DNA of 23,976 nt from the NCBI GenBank assembly GCA_024278345.1, contig JAJRTK010000168.1, positions 1 to 23,976 of the forward strand. The letters run 5' to 3'. Under the pieces are notes generated by a model. The model saw nothing but the letters and a program-made list of their open reading frames with translations. It did no database searches and had not been told where the DNA came from. The stretch is from a bacterium. Its GTDB lineage: Bacteria; CSSED10-310; JAJRTK01. Positions 14,812 through 22,061 of this stretch are shown piece after piece. Numbering within the stretch: the first letter of the stretch is position 1; each line of letters opens with the position of its first letter. The translations under genes and the position numbers were made by a program.

Positions 14812-15867
14812 ATGCAAGTTTTTTCCGCTGGCCACGGCCTGAAACTGAATGACAAGAACCTGCTTGGGATCGGCGGCGAGGCCCGGGTTTACCGTTGGCG
14901 AAATCTAGCGGTGAAGATTCTTCACCCCATCGATCCCAAGCTCGCGGGGGCCGAAAAGTCGCGAGCCCGGAAGATGCGGGCGGCGAAGATCGAGAAGATT
15001 CGGGATTTTCCTCGGAACCTTCCACCACAAGTGGTGGCGCCCATGGATCTCGTGACGGATCGAGCCGGCCATCCGCTGGGGTATACGATGCCCATGGTCC
15101 CAGGGGCGGAGGATCTCTTCCTTCTCTCCCGCCGGCGCTGGCGAGAGGGAGTCTTCTCCAACGCCACGGTGACAGAGCTCTTCCGGGAGATCCACGGCGT
15201 CGTGGGCAAGATCCACTCCAGCGGCGCCGTCATCGGAGATCTCAACGACGCCAACATTCTCTTCGCCGGAACCCGGCCCTGGTTTATCGACGCGGATTCC
15301 ATGCAGTTCGGGAGGCATCTCTGCACGGTGGCGCACGAGAGGTTCCTCGACCCGATCCTCTACGGCGCCGACCTGACCCGCGGCCCCGTTTTCACCTGGG
15401 ACACCGACTGGTATTCCTTTTCGGTGCTCCTCTTTTCGAGCCTGCTCTACGTCCATCCCTACGGCGGAGTCCACAAGGTCCACAAGACCCTTCTCCGGCG
15501 GGCCGAGGCCCGGCACAGCATTCTTCGGCCCGACGTCAACTACCCCAAGGCGGCCACGCCCTTCTCCATTCTGCCCGATGACCTGCTCCACTGGTTCGAA
15601 GGCCTCTTCGACAAAAAACAGCGAGACCTCTTTCCGGCCGGCCTTCTGGAGATCGCCTGGAATTCCTGCTCATGCGGGGCGGAACATGCTCGGGCCGCCT
15701 GTCCTCTCTGTGGCGCGGGCCGGAAACCGGTGGTCCGGGAAGCTGTCCGCTTCCACGGAAAGTGCCGGGAAACGGTGATCTTCCGGTGCCGTGGCCGGAT
15801 TCTGGAGGCCGTGGTCCAGGGGAACCTGAAGATCCTTTATCAGGAAGGGGATTCGGTCCGGCGGTAA
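14812..15867 (+). CDS. Protein-kinase-like protein with C-terminal zinc ribbon (TerY-P type)
   Basis: 351 residues up to a TAA at 15865-15867. The kinase fold is divergent but complete: GIGGEARVYR (19-28), Lys35, catalytic loop IGDLNDANILF (141-151) replacing HRDLKPEN, and FIDADSMQF (158-166) replacing DFG. Catalytic Asp143, Asn148 and metal Asp160/162 are kept. A zinc ribbon follows (C286, C288, C297, C300). This resembles the kinases paired with PP2C and TerY-like vWA proteins. ATG 14812 is 3 bases after the PP2C stop with GGGAGGG about 7 bases ahead, so translation is coupled. After the zinc ribbon a new beta-rich domain starts, and the TAA cuts it; the same frame stays open to 16632, so the protein may be truncated (see findings). 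Confidence 0.82.
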   Translation: MQVFSAGHGLKLNDKNLLGIGGEARVYRWRNLAVKILHPIDPKLAGAEKSRARKMRAAKIEKIRDFPRNLPPQVVAPMDLVTDRAGHPLGYTMPMVPGAEDLFLLSRRRWREGVFSNATVTELFREIHGVVGKIHSSGAVIGDLNDANILFAGTRPWFIDADSMQFGRHLCTVAHERFLDPILYGADLTRGPVFTWDTDWYSFSVLLFSSLLYVHPYGGVHKVHKTLLRRAEARHSILRPDVNYPKAATPFSILPDDLLHWFEGLFDKKQRDLFPAGLLEIAWNSCSCGAEHARAACPLCGAGRKPVVREAVRFHGKCRETVIFRCRGRILEAVVQGNLKILYQEGDSVRR

Positions 15868-15879
15868 GATGGTACCCTG

Positions 15880-16632
15880 GTGTTGGAGCAGCGGCTCCAG
15901 CCGGGGATGAGATTTGCCATCTCGGGGCCGGCCACATGGGTTGCCCTCGGGTGTCAACTGGTCAAAGTGGAGGGGGAACGCCCCACCGGGCGGCTTCAGA
16001 CGGGACTCTTCGGCACGGAGCCCAGCTTCGACGCCAACTCCCGGGGCTGCTTCCACCTGGACCACGAGTGGCTGGTGGACGGGGCTGGCGGGACGCGGGT
16101 AGGCAAGGTTCTGGAGGGTCAAACCTGGTTCCGCGTGGGAGAAAAACTGGGATTCGGTTTTTACCGGGCGGGTCTCCTGACCTTTTACTTCTTGTTCCGC
16201 CCGGGCCGGGCGGGCCTTCTCGATATTGCTCTGCCGCCCATGGACGGGCGTCTTCTGTCGGTCTCGGCGGTCTTCGACGAGGAGCATGTCCTCTTCTCCA
16301 CGCTGGTCGAGAAAGGGGGCCGGGAGAGGGCATCCCTTTTCCTTGTGGGGAGTGATGGTGGGCTCGTGGCCAGTCTTTCGGGCAGCCCGGAAGAGAGCGA
16401 ATGTCTTTCCAGCGTGGAGGGGAAGGCCCTTCTGGGAGGACGGATCCTGTGTGCCGCCGAGCAGGGACTACTGTCGCTCCACGTGGACCGGAAGAGCAAA
16501 ACGATAGGAGAGGGAACTTTCTTCACCGACACCGAGCCTTTTGTCCAGGGGGGGGCCAGGCTGCTTCCCGGTCCCGGGGGCTCGGTCTACGTTGTCACTG
16601 AGCGCCGGGTCTCTCAATTGAGCCTGGCATGA
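15880..16632 (+). CDS. Beta-rich protein, probable severed C-terminus of the upstream kinase
   Basis: 250 residues from GTG 15880; ATG 15907 is an alternative. Neither start has a good SD. The sequence is rich in short beta strands and Gly turns and could be a small propeller or beta-sandwich; I recognise no named family. It is in the same reading frame as the kinase, with 12 bases between the kinase TAA and this GTG, and the open frame continues right up to that TAA. The reading across it, EGDSVRR-stop-DGTLVLEQRLQPG, flows like one domain. I therefore consider it the C-terminal part of a 605-residue kinase split by a nonsense codon, or a product made by readthrough or reinitiation. A genuine separate gene is possible. 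Confidence 0.55.
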   Translation: MLEQRLQPGMRFAISGPATWVALGCQLVKVEGERPTGRLQTGLFGTEPSFDANSRGCFHLDHEWLVDGAGGTRVGKVLEGQTWFRVGEKLGFGFYRAGLLTFYFLFRPGRAGLLDIALPPMDGRLLSVSAVFDEEHVLFSTLVEKGGRERASLFLVGSDGGLVASLSGSPEESECLSSVEGKALLGGRILCAAEQGLLSLHVDRKSKTIGEGTFFTDTEPFVQGGARLLPGPGGSVYVVTERRVSQLSLA

Positions 16633-16713
16633 AAGGAGTAAAAAACGAGCGACGAAGCCGCCGCTCCCCGGATTCCGGTGGCGCTTCGACCTCCGGCTGT
16701 CCGCTGGCGATTG

Positions 16714-16766
16714 GGGCAAGAGGGGCGAGTAGCGGGCGTCGGATGGCGCCCGATGCGAGCGGAAGT
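16714..16766 (-). repeat. Dispersed intergenic hairpin repeat, copy E
   Basis: Reads on the minus strand, against the operon. Perfect 6-bp stem CGGGCG (16733-16738) with CGCCCG (16747-16752) and an 8-base loop, the family core TTCCGCTCGCATC beside it, and CGCTACTCGCCCCT shared with copy C. It occupies the 207-base gap between the beta-rich ORF and the nicotinamidase-like gene, so it interrupts the operon. Homologous CCGG-rich sequence may extend the unit back to about 16645. Confidence 0.72.
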
Positions 16767-16794
16767 CAGCAATTGATGAAGAGCGATCCGAGTT

Positions 16795-16823
16795 TTGACA
16801 ACGGTCACAATTTTTTCCGAAAT
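16795..16823 (+). promoter_or_regulatory. Possible internal promoter before the nicotinamidase-like gene
   Basis: TTGACA at 16795-16800 is a perfect -35, but the best -10 at 17-19 bases (GAAATA/AAATAA) is poor. It could give separate expression to the nicotinamidase, vWA and NrtR genes behind repeat copy E. No palindrome like that at 13925 is present here. Confidence 0.3.
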
Positions 16824-16839
16824 AAGGAAGGAGAAAGCC

Positions 16840-17811
16840 ATGAAGATGCCATTCCCCAGGTTTTATGAGCCGGCCAAGGTCGGCGAGATCTACCTTGAAC
16901 GGAACGCCCATGTTTCCGACGTTGCCGAGGAATTCCGTGAAAGGGGAGGCGTACGGCCGGCGGGGCGGGACAAGTTCCGTATCGCGGCGTTCGGGATCGA
17001 TTGCCAGGTCGATTTCTGCATTCCCGGCGGAAGCCTCTTCGTTCCTGGCGCCGTGGAAGACACCCGCCGAAGCATCGAGTGGATCTACGGGAATCTTGAC
17101 AAGATCACCGGCCTCCACTTTTCCATGGACACCCACCGCGTCTTCCAGATTTTCCATCCTGGATGGTGGATTGACGATCAGGGGTGCCACCCGAAACCCA
17201 TGACCATCATTCGCCATGATGACGTAAAAACAGGGAAGTGGAAGCCGGTGAGCCATCCCAGGGAGTGCCTGGAATACTGCCGGAAACTGGAACAGACCGG
17301 CAAGTACATCCTGACCATCTGGCCTTACCACACGCTTCTTGGAGGGCTGGGTCACGCGCTGGTTCCCGCTCTTATGGAGGCCGCCATTTTCCATGCAGTT
17401 TCCCGAATGACCCAGACCCACTTCGAGACCAAGGGAACCCACGCCATGACCGAGAATTACTCGGTCCTCTCCCCCGAGGTCCAGGAGCTGGGCGGGCAAG
17501 TGGTGGGCGGCTTCAACGCTCCCTTCTTCAAACTGCTCATGGAGTACGACCGGATCTATATTTTCGGGCAGGCCAAGAGCCACTGCGTGCTCTCCACAAT
17601 CCGGGACATCCAGACGCGGGTCCGGGCGACGGACGCCGGGCTGGCCGAAAAGGTCTGGATCTTGGAGGACGCCATGAGCTCCGTTCCGGCTCCTCCGTTG
17701 GATCCACTGCCGCCGGAGCTTGATTTCCCGCGCATTGCCGACGCGGCCATGGACGATTTTCGCCGCTCGGGGATGCGGATCGTCAAGACCTCCGATCCCG
17801 TGGACTTCTAG
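16840..17811 (+). CDS. Nicotinamidase-like cysteine hydrolase (isochorismatase superfamily)
   Basis: 323 residues, over 100 longer than typical nicotinamidases. All catalytic and metal features can be placed: Asp54 (GIDCQVDF), metal site D97-x-H99 and H106 (MDTHR...FHPGWW), WPYHTLLGG at 161-169, catalytic Lys198 (ETKGTH, followed by YS), and nucleophile Cys249 (GQAKSHCVLST). That is the D-K-C triad of PncA enzymes. It would deamidate nicotinamide, or a related amide, in NAD salvage; the extra N-terminal and central segments leave the substrate open. ATG 16840 has AAGGAAGGAG 8 bases ahead; an in-frame TTG at 16795 is disfavoured because it overlaps the putative -35. It is followed by the vWA gene after 60 bases and NrtR, which fits an NAD-responsive operon. 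Confidence 0.85.
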   Translation: MKMPFPRFYEPAKVGEIYLERNAHVSDVAEEFRERGGVRPAGRDKFRIAAFGIDCQVDFCIPGGSLFVPGAVEDTRRSIEWIYGNLDKITGLHFSMDTHRVFQIFHPGWWIDDQGCHPKPMTIIRHDDVKTGKWKPVSHPRECLEYCRKLEQTGKYILTIWPYHTLLGGLGHALVPALMEAAIFHAVSRMTQTHFETKGTHAMTENYSVLSPEVQELGGQVVGGFNAPFFKLLMEYDRIYIFGQAKSHCVLSTIRDIQTRVRATDAGLAEKVWILEDAMSSVPAPPLDPLPPELDFPRIADAAMDDFRRSGMRIVKTSDPVDF

Positions 17812-17871
17812 GGCCGCGGGCCACCTCCAACGGGGAAGACAACCTTCCGAAACATCACGGGAGACAGCGCC

Positions 17872-18657
17872 ATGAGCAGCAGACAACTCACAAACCTTTT
17901 TTCTGGAGCGGTCCAGGACGGCATTTTGAGCCAGGGCTCCTCGTCCATGCTCACCGGTTCTCTGGGCCCCGTAGTCATTGCCGGCGCGGCCGGGATGGCC
18001 GCCGAAGATATACCTTCTTCCGACGTGACCTTGATCACCGTCGTCATCGACAAGTCCTCCAGCATCGGTTATTCCGGCCTGGAGAATGCCGTTCGAAGCG
18101 GCCAACAGATGCTGGTGGATGCGTTTGCCGCCAGCCGCGAGGTGGACGACATCCTCATGGCCCTCTGGACCTTCAACGACAAACAGAAAGTGGTTCATTC
18201 CTATCTGCCGGTCTCTGACGCACGAAAACTCGACAGGCGGAACTACCGCACGTCGGGTGCCACCGCTCTCTACGACACTTGGTGCGACGCCTTGGCCGCC
18301 AACGTGGCCTATGCCCAGAAGCTCCGGGACAGCGGGACACCATGCCGGAGTGTGGTGGTCATCATCACTGATGGCGAGGATGTCTGTTCCAAGCGGAGAT
18401 CTTCGGACTGCGCGAAGCTGAGCCGCGATCTCCTGGCGTCGGAACAGTTCGTCCTGGCCTTCGTCGGCGTGGGGCGGGAAGCGGACTTCCGCGCCGTCGC
18501 CCGCGGCATGGGCCTGCCCGAAGGCTCCATCCTGGTCCGGAAAAAAATCACGCCCTCGGCTATGCGCCAGGTCTTCCAAATGGTGAGCCAGTCCGCCATC
18601 CGCGCCAGCCAGGGTCTTATCCAGCCAGGCCCCAACGCCGGATTCTTCCAGCCATGA
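17872..18657 (+). CDS. von Willebrand factor A (TerY-like) domain protein
   Basis: 261 residues. The vWA domain spans about 52-245 with an intact MIDAS metal site: DKSSS (60-64, DxSxS), Thr131 in TSGATALYD, and Asp167 in ITDGED. No signal peptide or transmembrane helix is evident, so it should be cytoplasmic. Such proteins usually act as metal-dependent scaffolds, and TerY-like vWA proteins are recurrent partners of PP2C phosphatases and zinc-ribbon kinases like those upstream. The C-terminus is short, Gln/Pro/Gly-rich. ATG 17872 has a modest GGGAGA upstream. The stop overlaps the NrtR start by ATGA, so both are co-translated. No TerD-type gene is present, so a tellurite-resistance role is not supported. 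Confidence 0.85.
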   Translation: MSSRQLTNLFSGAVQDGILSQGSSSMLTGSLGPVVIAGAAGMAAEDIPSSDVTLITVVIDKSSSIGYSGLENAVRSGQQMLVDAFAASREVDDILMALWTFNDKQKVVHSYLPVSDARKLDRRNYRTSGATALYDTWCDALAANVAYAQKLRDSGTPCRSVVVIITDGEDVCSKRRSSDCAKLSRDLLASEQFVLAFVGVGREADFRAVARGMGLPEGSILVRKKITPSAMRQVFQMVSQSAIRASQGLIQPGPNAGFFQP

Positions 18658-19415
18658 GCAAGAGAAAATCAACCCATTGTGGTGACTCCCAGGAGTCGGC
18701 GGCGCTTCGGGACTTCCGGGCCGCCGACTATCCTCGGCCGGCTGTAACCGTGGACCTGGTTGTTTTCACGATTCTCGACACCGACCTCAAGTTGCTGCTC
18801 ATCCGGCGCCGCGAGCACCCTTTCAGGGGAAAGTGGGCGCTTCCCGGTGGATTCGTCCGCGTGGGCGACGAAGTCGTGGACCAAGGAGAAAACCTGGAGG
18901 ATGCGGCGGAGCGGGAGCTGGCCGAGGAAACGGGGCTTCCACGGGGTTCCGTCTTCCTGGAGCAGCTCTACACCTTCGGCCGCGCCGGGCGTGACCCGAG
19001 GATGCGGGTCATCACCGTGGCCTACTACGCCCTGGTGCGGCCGACCCTGGCACCATTCGTCCACGCCGGAAGCGATGCGTCCGACGCACGGTGGGCGTCG
19101 ATCCAAGAGCTCGAGCCCGCGGCCCTGGCTTTCGACCACGAGCTGATCCTCCGAAAGGCGCTGGAACGGATCCGAGGTAAGATCGACTACTCGGCCATCG
19201 CCTTCGAGCTCGTGCCTGAGACCTTCAGCATCACCGAGCTCCGGGCAGTCCACGAAGTCATCAAGGGAGAAAGCTACGACCCGGCCAATTTCCGGCGGCG
19301 GTTCAAAAGAATGCTCGCGGACGGGATCCTGGAACCCGCCCCTGGGAAGAGGGCGACCGGGAGGCGGCCTGCCGCCGTCTACCGGTTCAAGGACCGGAGA
19401 ACATCTGGGGACTGA
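18654..19415 (+). CDS. nrtR: NrtR-family regulator: Nudix domain plus winged helix
   Basis: 253 residues. Residues 30-160 form a Nudix domain with ALPGGFVR (62-69) and RELAEETGL (87-95). Residues 180-247 are the typical NrtR winged helix (FSITELRAVHEVIKG, then NFRRRFKRML and GRRPAAVYRF). NrtR represses NAD biosynthesis and salvage genes and is released by ADP-ribose. Oddly, the spacing between the Gly and Glu of the Nudix box is about 7 residues longer than in G-x5-E, while REL..EE is intact, so hydrolysis is not excluded. It overlaps the vWA stop by 4 bases. The palindrome at 13925 is a natural target, making it a likely autoregulator of the operon. Function of the family is established; this target is inferred. 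Confidence 0.88.
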   Translation: MSKRKSTHCGDSQESAALRDFRAADYPRPAVTVDLVVFTILDTDLKLLLIRRREHPFRGKWALPGGFVRVGDEVVDQGENLEDAAERELAEETGLPRGSVFLEQLYTFGRAGRDPRMRVITVAYYALVRPTLAPFVHAGSDASDARWASIQELEPAALAFDHELILRKALERIRGKIDYSAIAFELVPETFSITELRAVHEVIKGESYDPANFRRRFKRMLADGILEPAPGKRATGRRPAAVYRFKDRRTSGD

Positions 19416-19710
19416 ATCCGTGATCCATACTGGTCGTTCTCCACGGTGCCCCAGGCAACCCCGGCCTTGCCGGATCCAGTCTGATCTTCGCTGCTTGGAT
19501 GGATCGGGCATGCCCGCGAAGGGGCTTCTCCAACTTGCACGCCTCCGCCATGTCGTGCGACAATTGGAGCGGTTTTCCAAACGAAAATGTTCTTCCTAAA
19601 TCACCAGCATCTCTTGAGATTTGGCTGGTTTTTTGCAGTTTCCACTGGCCGTTTCACCATGCACCAGAGGGGCACCCCCCTTTTCGCCGAATCGATTCGG
19701 AGGATACCCG

Positions 19711-21201
19711 ATGCCAGGACGTCAGCCCGTCAAAACCGTCGCCCTCGTCACGCCCCCGTACCACTGCGGCGTCGTGGAATCCGCCGGCACCTGGCTGCCT
19801 TTGGCCCTGGTCTACGTTGCGGGAAGCTTGCAAGAGGCCGGCTACGACGTGACCCTTTACGACGCCATGAGCCTGTTCCACGAACATTCCGAGATCCAGG
19901 CGACACTGGAAAAGCTCAAACCCGACGTCGTCGGGTCCAGCGCCATCACCGCGACCTATTTGGATGCCGTGGAGGTCCTCCGCACGGCAAAGCGCCTCAA
20001 TCCCGATGTCATCACTCTCTTGGGCGGCGTCCACCCCAATTTTATGTGGCGGGAAACCCTCCAAGAATATGGCGACGTCGTAGACTTCATCGTCAGAGGT
20101 GAAGGTGAGCTGACCTCCGTGGAGCTCCTCCAAGCCCTGGAGGCTGGCGACGATCCGGACAAGGTCAAGGGAATCGCCTACATCCGCGACGGCAGGCCCG
20201 TGGCCACTCCTCCCAGGCCCTTCCTGGAAAACCTTGACAAGCTGCCTCTGGGTTGGAACCTTATCGATTGGTCCATCTATTCCTACCGCCCCAAGCCAGA
20301 CTCCATCCTGGGAGTCGTCAGCTCCTCGCGGGGCTGCGACCAAGGCTGCACCTTCTGCTCGCAACAGCGGTTCTGGGAGCGCAGCTGGCGTGCCCGATCC
20401 CCTGAAAACTTCGTTGACGAGCTGGAACATCTGAGCCGCACCTACGGCGTCAATATTGTCATGCTCGCTGACGAAACCCCCACCATCGACGAGGAGCGCT
20501 GGCGCAGCCTCCTGGACGAGCTCATCCGGCGCAACCTCGACATGGAGATCCTCATGGAGACCCGCGTCGATGACATCCTTCGGGACCGAGAGATCCTGCA
20601 CCTTTACAAAGAAGCCGGGATCGTCCATATCTACGTCGGCGTCGAGTCGCCCCACCAAAAACAGGTGGACATCTTCGAGAAAAATGTCCTCGTGGAAGAC
20701 TCGCGGCTCGCCATCGAGCTCATCAACGCCGCCGGCATCGTCTCGGAAACCTCCTTCGTCCTGGGCATGCCCGACGAAACCGTCGATTCGATCCGCCGCA
20801 CCGTGGAGATGGCCATCCACTACAACCCCGACATGGCCTTCTTCTTGGCCATCGCCCCCTGGCCCTACTCCCAGATCTACCAGAAGCTCGAACCCTACAT
20901 CGCCGTCCACGACTACCGCCAATACAATCTGGTGAAACCCGTGGTCAAACCTATTGAGATGGAGCTCGAAACCCTCGAAGCCGAGCTGGACGCCGCACAC
21001 CGCCGCTTCTATATGAGCAAGATGCACCGCTTCCACTCCATGCCCGCCCACAAGCGCGATTTCATGGTGTCGGTGATGGATCTCCTGGTGGAACACTCCT
21101 ACCTGGGCGAAAAGATGCGCGCCATGGCCGATCACACCGATGAAATGCCTGAAGAAATGAAGAAGATCTTCGAACGAATGCGTGCTGCCACCACGGCATG
21201 A
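19711..21201 (+). CDS. Cobalamin-type radical SAM enzyme, BchE-like
   Basis: 496 residues from ATG 19711, chosen because GGAGG lies 7 bases ahead and the upstream open frame (to 19621) is not protein-like. Residues 10-160 are a Rossmann cobalamin-binding-like domain (PPYHCGVVESAGTWLP, LVYVAGSL, GGVHPN) without an obvious DxHxxG. The radical SAM domain has C209-x3-C213-x2-C216 in SSRGCDQGCTFC and then SQQRFWERSWRARSPENFVDEL, very like anaerobic Mg-protoporphyrin ester cyclase (BchE) relatives. No photosynthesis gene is nearby, so BchE activity itself should not be assumed; similar proteins do diverse methylations and cyclisations. It stands alone in the window, 295 bases after nrtR, in which I saw no clear promoter or riboswitch. 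Confidence 0.85.
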   Translation: MPGRQPVKTVALVTPPYHCGVVESAGTWLPLALVYVAGSLQEAGYDVTLYDAMSLFHEHSEIQATLEKLKPDVVGSSAITATYLDAVEVLRTAKRLNPDVITLLGGVHPNFMWRETLQEYGDVVDFIVRGEGELTSVELLQALEAGDDPDKVKGIAYIRDGRPVATPPRPFLENLDKLPLGWNLIDWSIYSYRPKPDSILGVVSSSRGCDQGCTFCSQQRFWERSWRARSPENFVDELEHLSRTYGVNIVMLADETPTIDEERWRSLLDELIRRNLDMEILMETRVDDILRDREILHLYKEAGIVHIYVGVESPHQKQVDIFEKNVLVEDSRLAIELINAAGIVSETSFVLGMPDETVDSIRRTVEMAIHYNPDMAFFLAIAPWPYSQIYQKLEPYIAVHDYRQYNLVKPVVKPIEMELETLEAELDAAHRRFYMSKMHRFHSMPAHKRDFMVSVMDLLVEHSYLGEKMRAMADHTDEMPEEMKKIFERMRAATTA

Positions 21202-21202
21202 G

Positions 21203-21228
21203 CCCCCGATAAACCAAGGGCGCGGGGG
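21203..21228 (+). terminator. GC hairpin directly after the radical SAM stop
   Basis: CCCCCG (21203-21208) pairs with CGGGGG (21223-21228) around a 14-base loop, starting two bases after the TGA. There is no T-run after it, so it is a weak terminator candidate or a 3' stabiliser. Confidence 0.35.
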
Positions 21229-21250
21229 AAAGCCCGTCGAGCTCGCAGTC

Positions 21251-21289
21251 TAGGGCGTAGTTCCCGAAACCCCCTTTTTCTCTTTGTGC
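21251..21289 (+). repeat. Second dispersed repeat, copy 2
   Basis: TAGGGCGTAGTTCCCGAAAC and a pyrimidine tract, matching 13630-13668. Downstream at 21335-21353 is a perfect 6-bp hairpin (CGCCTG, 7-base loop, CAGGCG) and at 21366-21378 TTGTAAGTTACGC, nearly identical to 13951-13963. This fills the 177-base gap before the small minus-strand ORF. Confidence 0.5.
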
Positions 21290-21378
21290 CGGGTCATCCA
21301 CCCAAGGCGGGACAATTCGTTGTAGCAATCAAACCGCCTGGATGTCTCAGGCGCTGGACCCATTATTGTAAGTTACGC

Positions 21379-21633
21379 CTATTTTTCGGGAGGCTGAAAT
21401 GATGACCAACCGTCGGGATCAACTCCAAACATCTCGAAAGCGGTAGCAATTGCATCCTCCTTGGTTTCGTGCCAGGAATCGGCGGAAAAAAAACCGGCGG
21501 GGGCCATCGCAAGAATGTACCCGCTACGGCGACCTCCCTGGATGACCAGAGAGATGACACATTCCTGGCAAACATTTGACTTCAGGTCCCGGAGCCGCGC
21601 TCCAACAATTCTGTGTTCCCCATATTCTGGATG
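21379..21633 (-). pseudogene. Small conserved-looking ORF without a start codon
   Basis: The minus-strand frame is open for 84 codons, ending in TAG at 21379-21381. The peptide has protein-like composition: EYGEHRIVGARLRDLKSN, a C-x2-C, SLVIQGGRRSGYILAMAPAG, then WHETKEDAIATAFEMFGVDP and a final W. No ATG, GTG or TTG occurs in frame before the internal Met of ILAMAPAG; the preceding codon region ends in TAA at about 21634. Possible explanations are a 5'-truncated or frameshifted gene (an ATG lies in another frame close by), or use of ATT near 21609. I do not recognise the family. It lies about 48 bases after the small membrane protein gene, on the same strand. Confidence 0.4.
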
Positions 21634-21680
21634 TTACAGTCGCGGTGATCGCCACCATCAGTAATCTCCAACAGGTTGGC

Positions 21681-22022
21681 TCATCCAAACGCCAAAAAAT
21701 ACTGCCACCAGGTTCCGCCCCCGAAAATCACCAGCAGTACAAGATGCTTGATCATAAGCATCTTTTTTCGTGCGGCCTCGGTTGGCTTGCCGTAGTAATC
21801 TTCCACGTAGGTGAAGCCCCGTCCGGCGCCCGTGATGAAGACCAGTAGGGTGCATCCCAGGCCCAGGTAGAAGAACTCCTTTTGCAGGTCTTGGAGCACC
21901 ACCGCGACCTCCGACGGAAGGCCGGTTCGTTCAAGAAACGCCACCGCCACGACGGTGGCCGCCCAGGCACCGGCGGCGAAATCGTGGGCAAACCCGATGA
22001 AAACCGTGAGGAGTTTTTTCAT
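21681..22022 (-). CDS. Small integral membrane protein
   Basis: 113 residues. Three hydrophobic segments are visible: about 5-29, 50-68 and 90-110. GAGRGFTYVEDYYGKP lies in the loop between the second and third. The KK motifs suggest a cytoplasmic N-terminus. I do not recognise a named family. It sits downstream of resB, the exported protein and ccsA on the same strand, separated from ccsA by repeat copy F, so a supporting role in cytochrome c maturation or heme handling is only a guess. ATG at 22022 has GAGGA about 10 bases ahead. Confidence 0.65.
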   Translation of the reverse strand: MKKLLTVFIGFAHDFAAGAWAATVVAVAFLERTGLPSEVAVVLQDLQKEFFYLGLGCTLLVFITGAGRGFTYVEDYYGKPTEAARKKMLMIKHLVLLVIFGGGTWWQYFLAFG

Positions 22023-22061
22023 CTACGGGGAATCCTCGAATTGGCGGCCACTCAAAGGCGA

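Noticed and set aside
14014-18657. Tellurite-resistance (ter) operon
   Set aside because: The vWA, PP2C and kinase are of the type linked to ter genes, but no TerD, TerC or TerB protein is present, so resistance is not supported.
16468-18672. 734-codon open frame on the minus strand
   Set aside because: It is antisense to the nicotinamidase and vWA genes, whose motifs are clear. Its composition (His, Gln, Arg, Asp rich) is typical of the shadow of GC-rich coding DNA, and it crosses repeat copy E.
19416-19710. Possible cobalamin riboswitch before the B12-type radical SAM gene
   Set aside because: I looked for the B12-box pattern and found only fragments such as CCACTGG; no convincing conserved core.
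19654-21135. 493-codon open frame opposite the radical SAM gene
   Set aside because: Shadow frame: V/D/G/H-rich with no recognisable motif, opposite a gene with an intact CxxxCxxC site.
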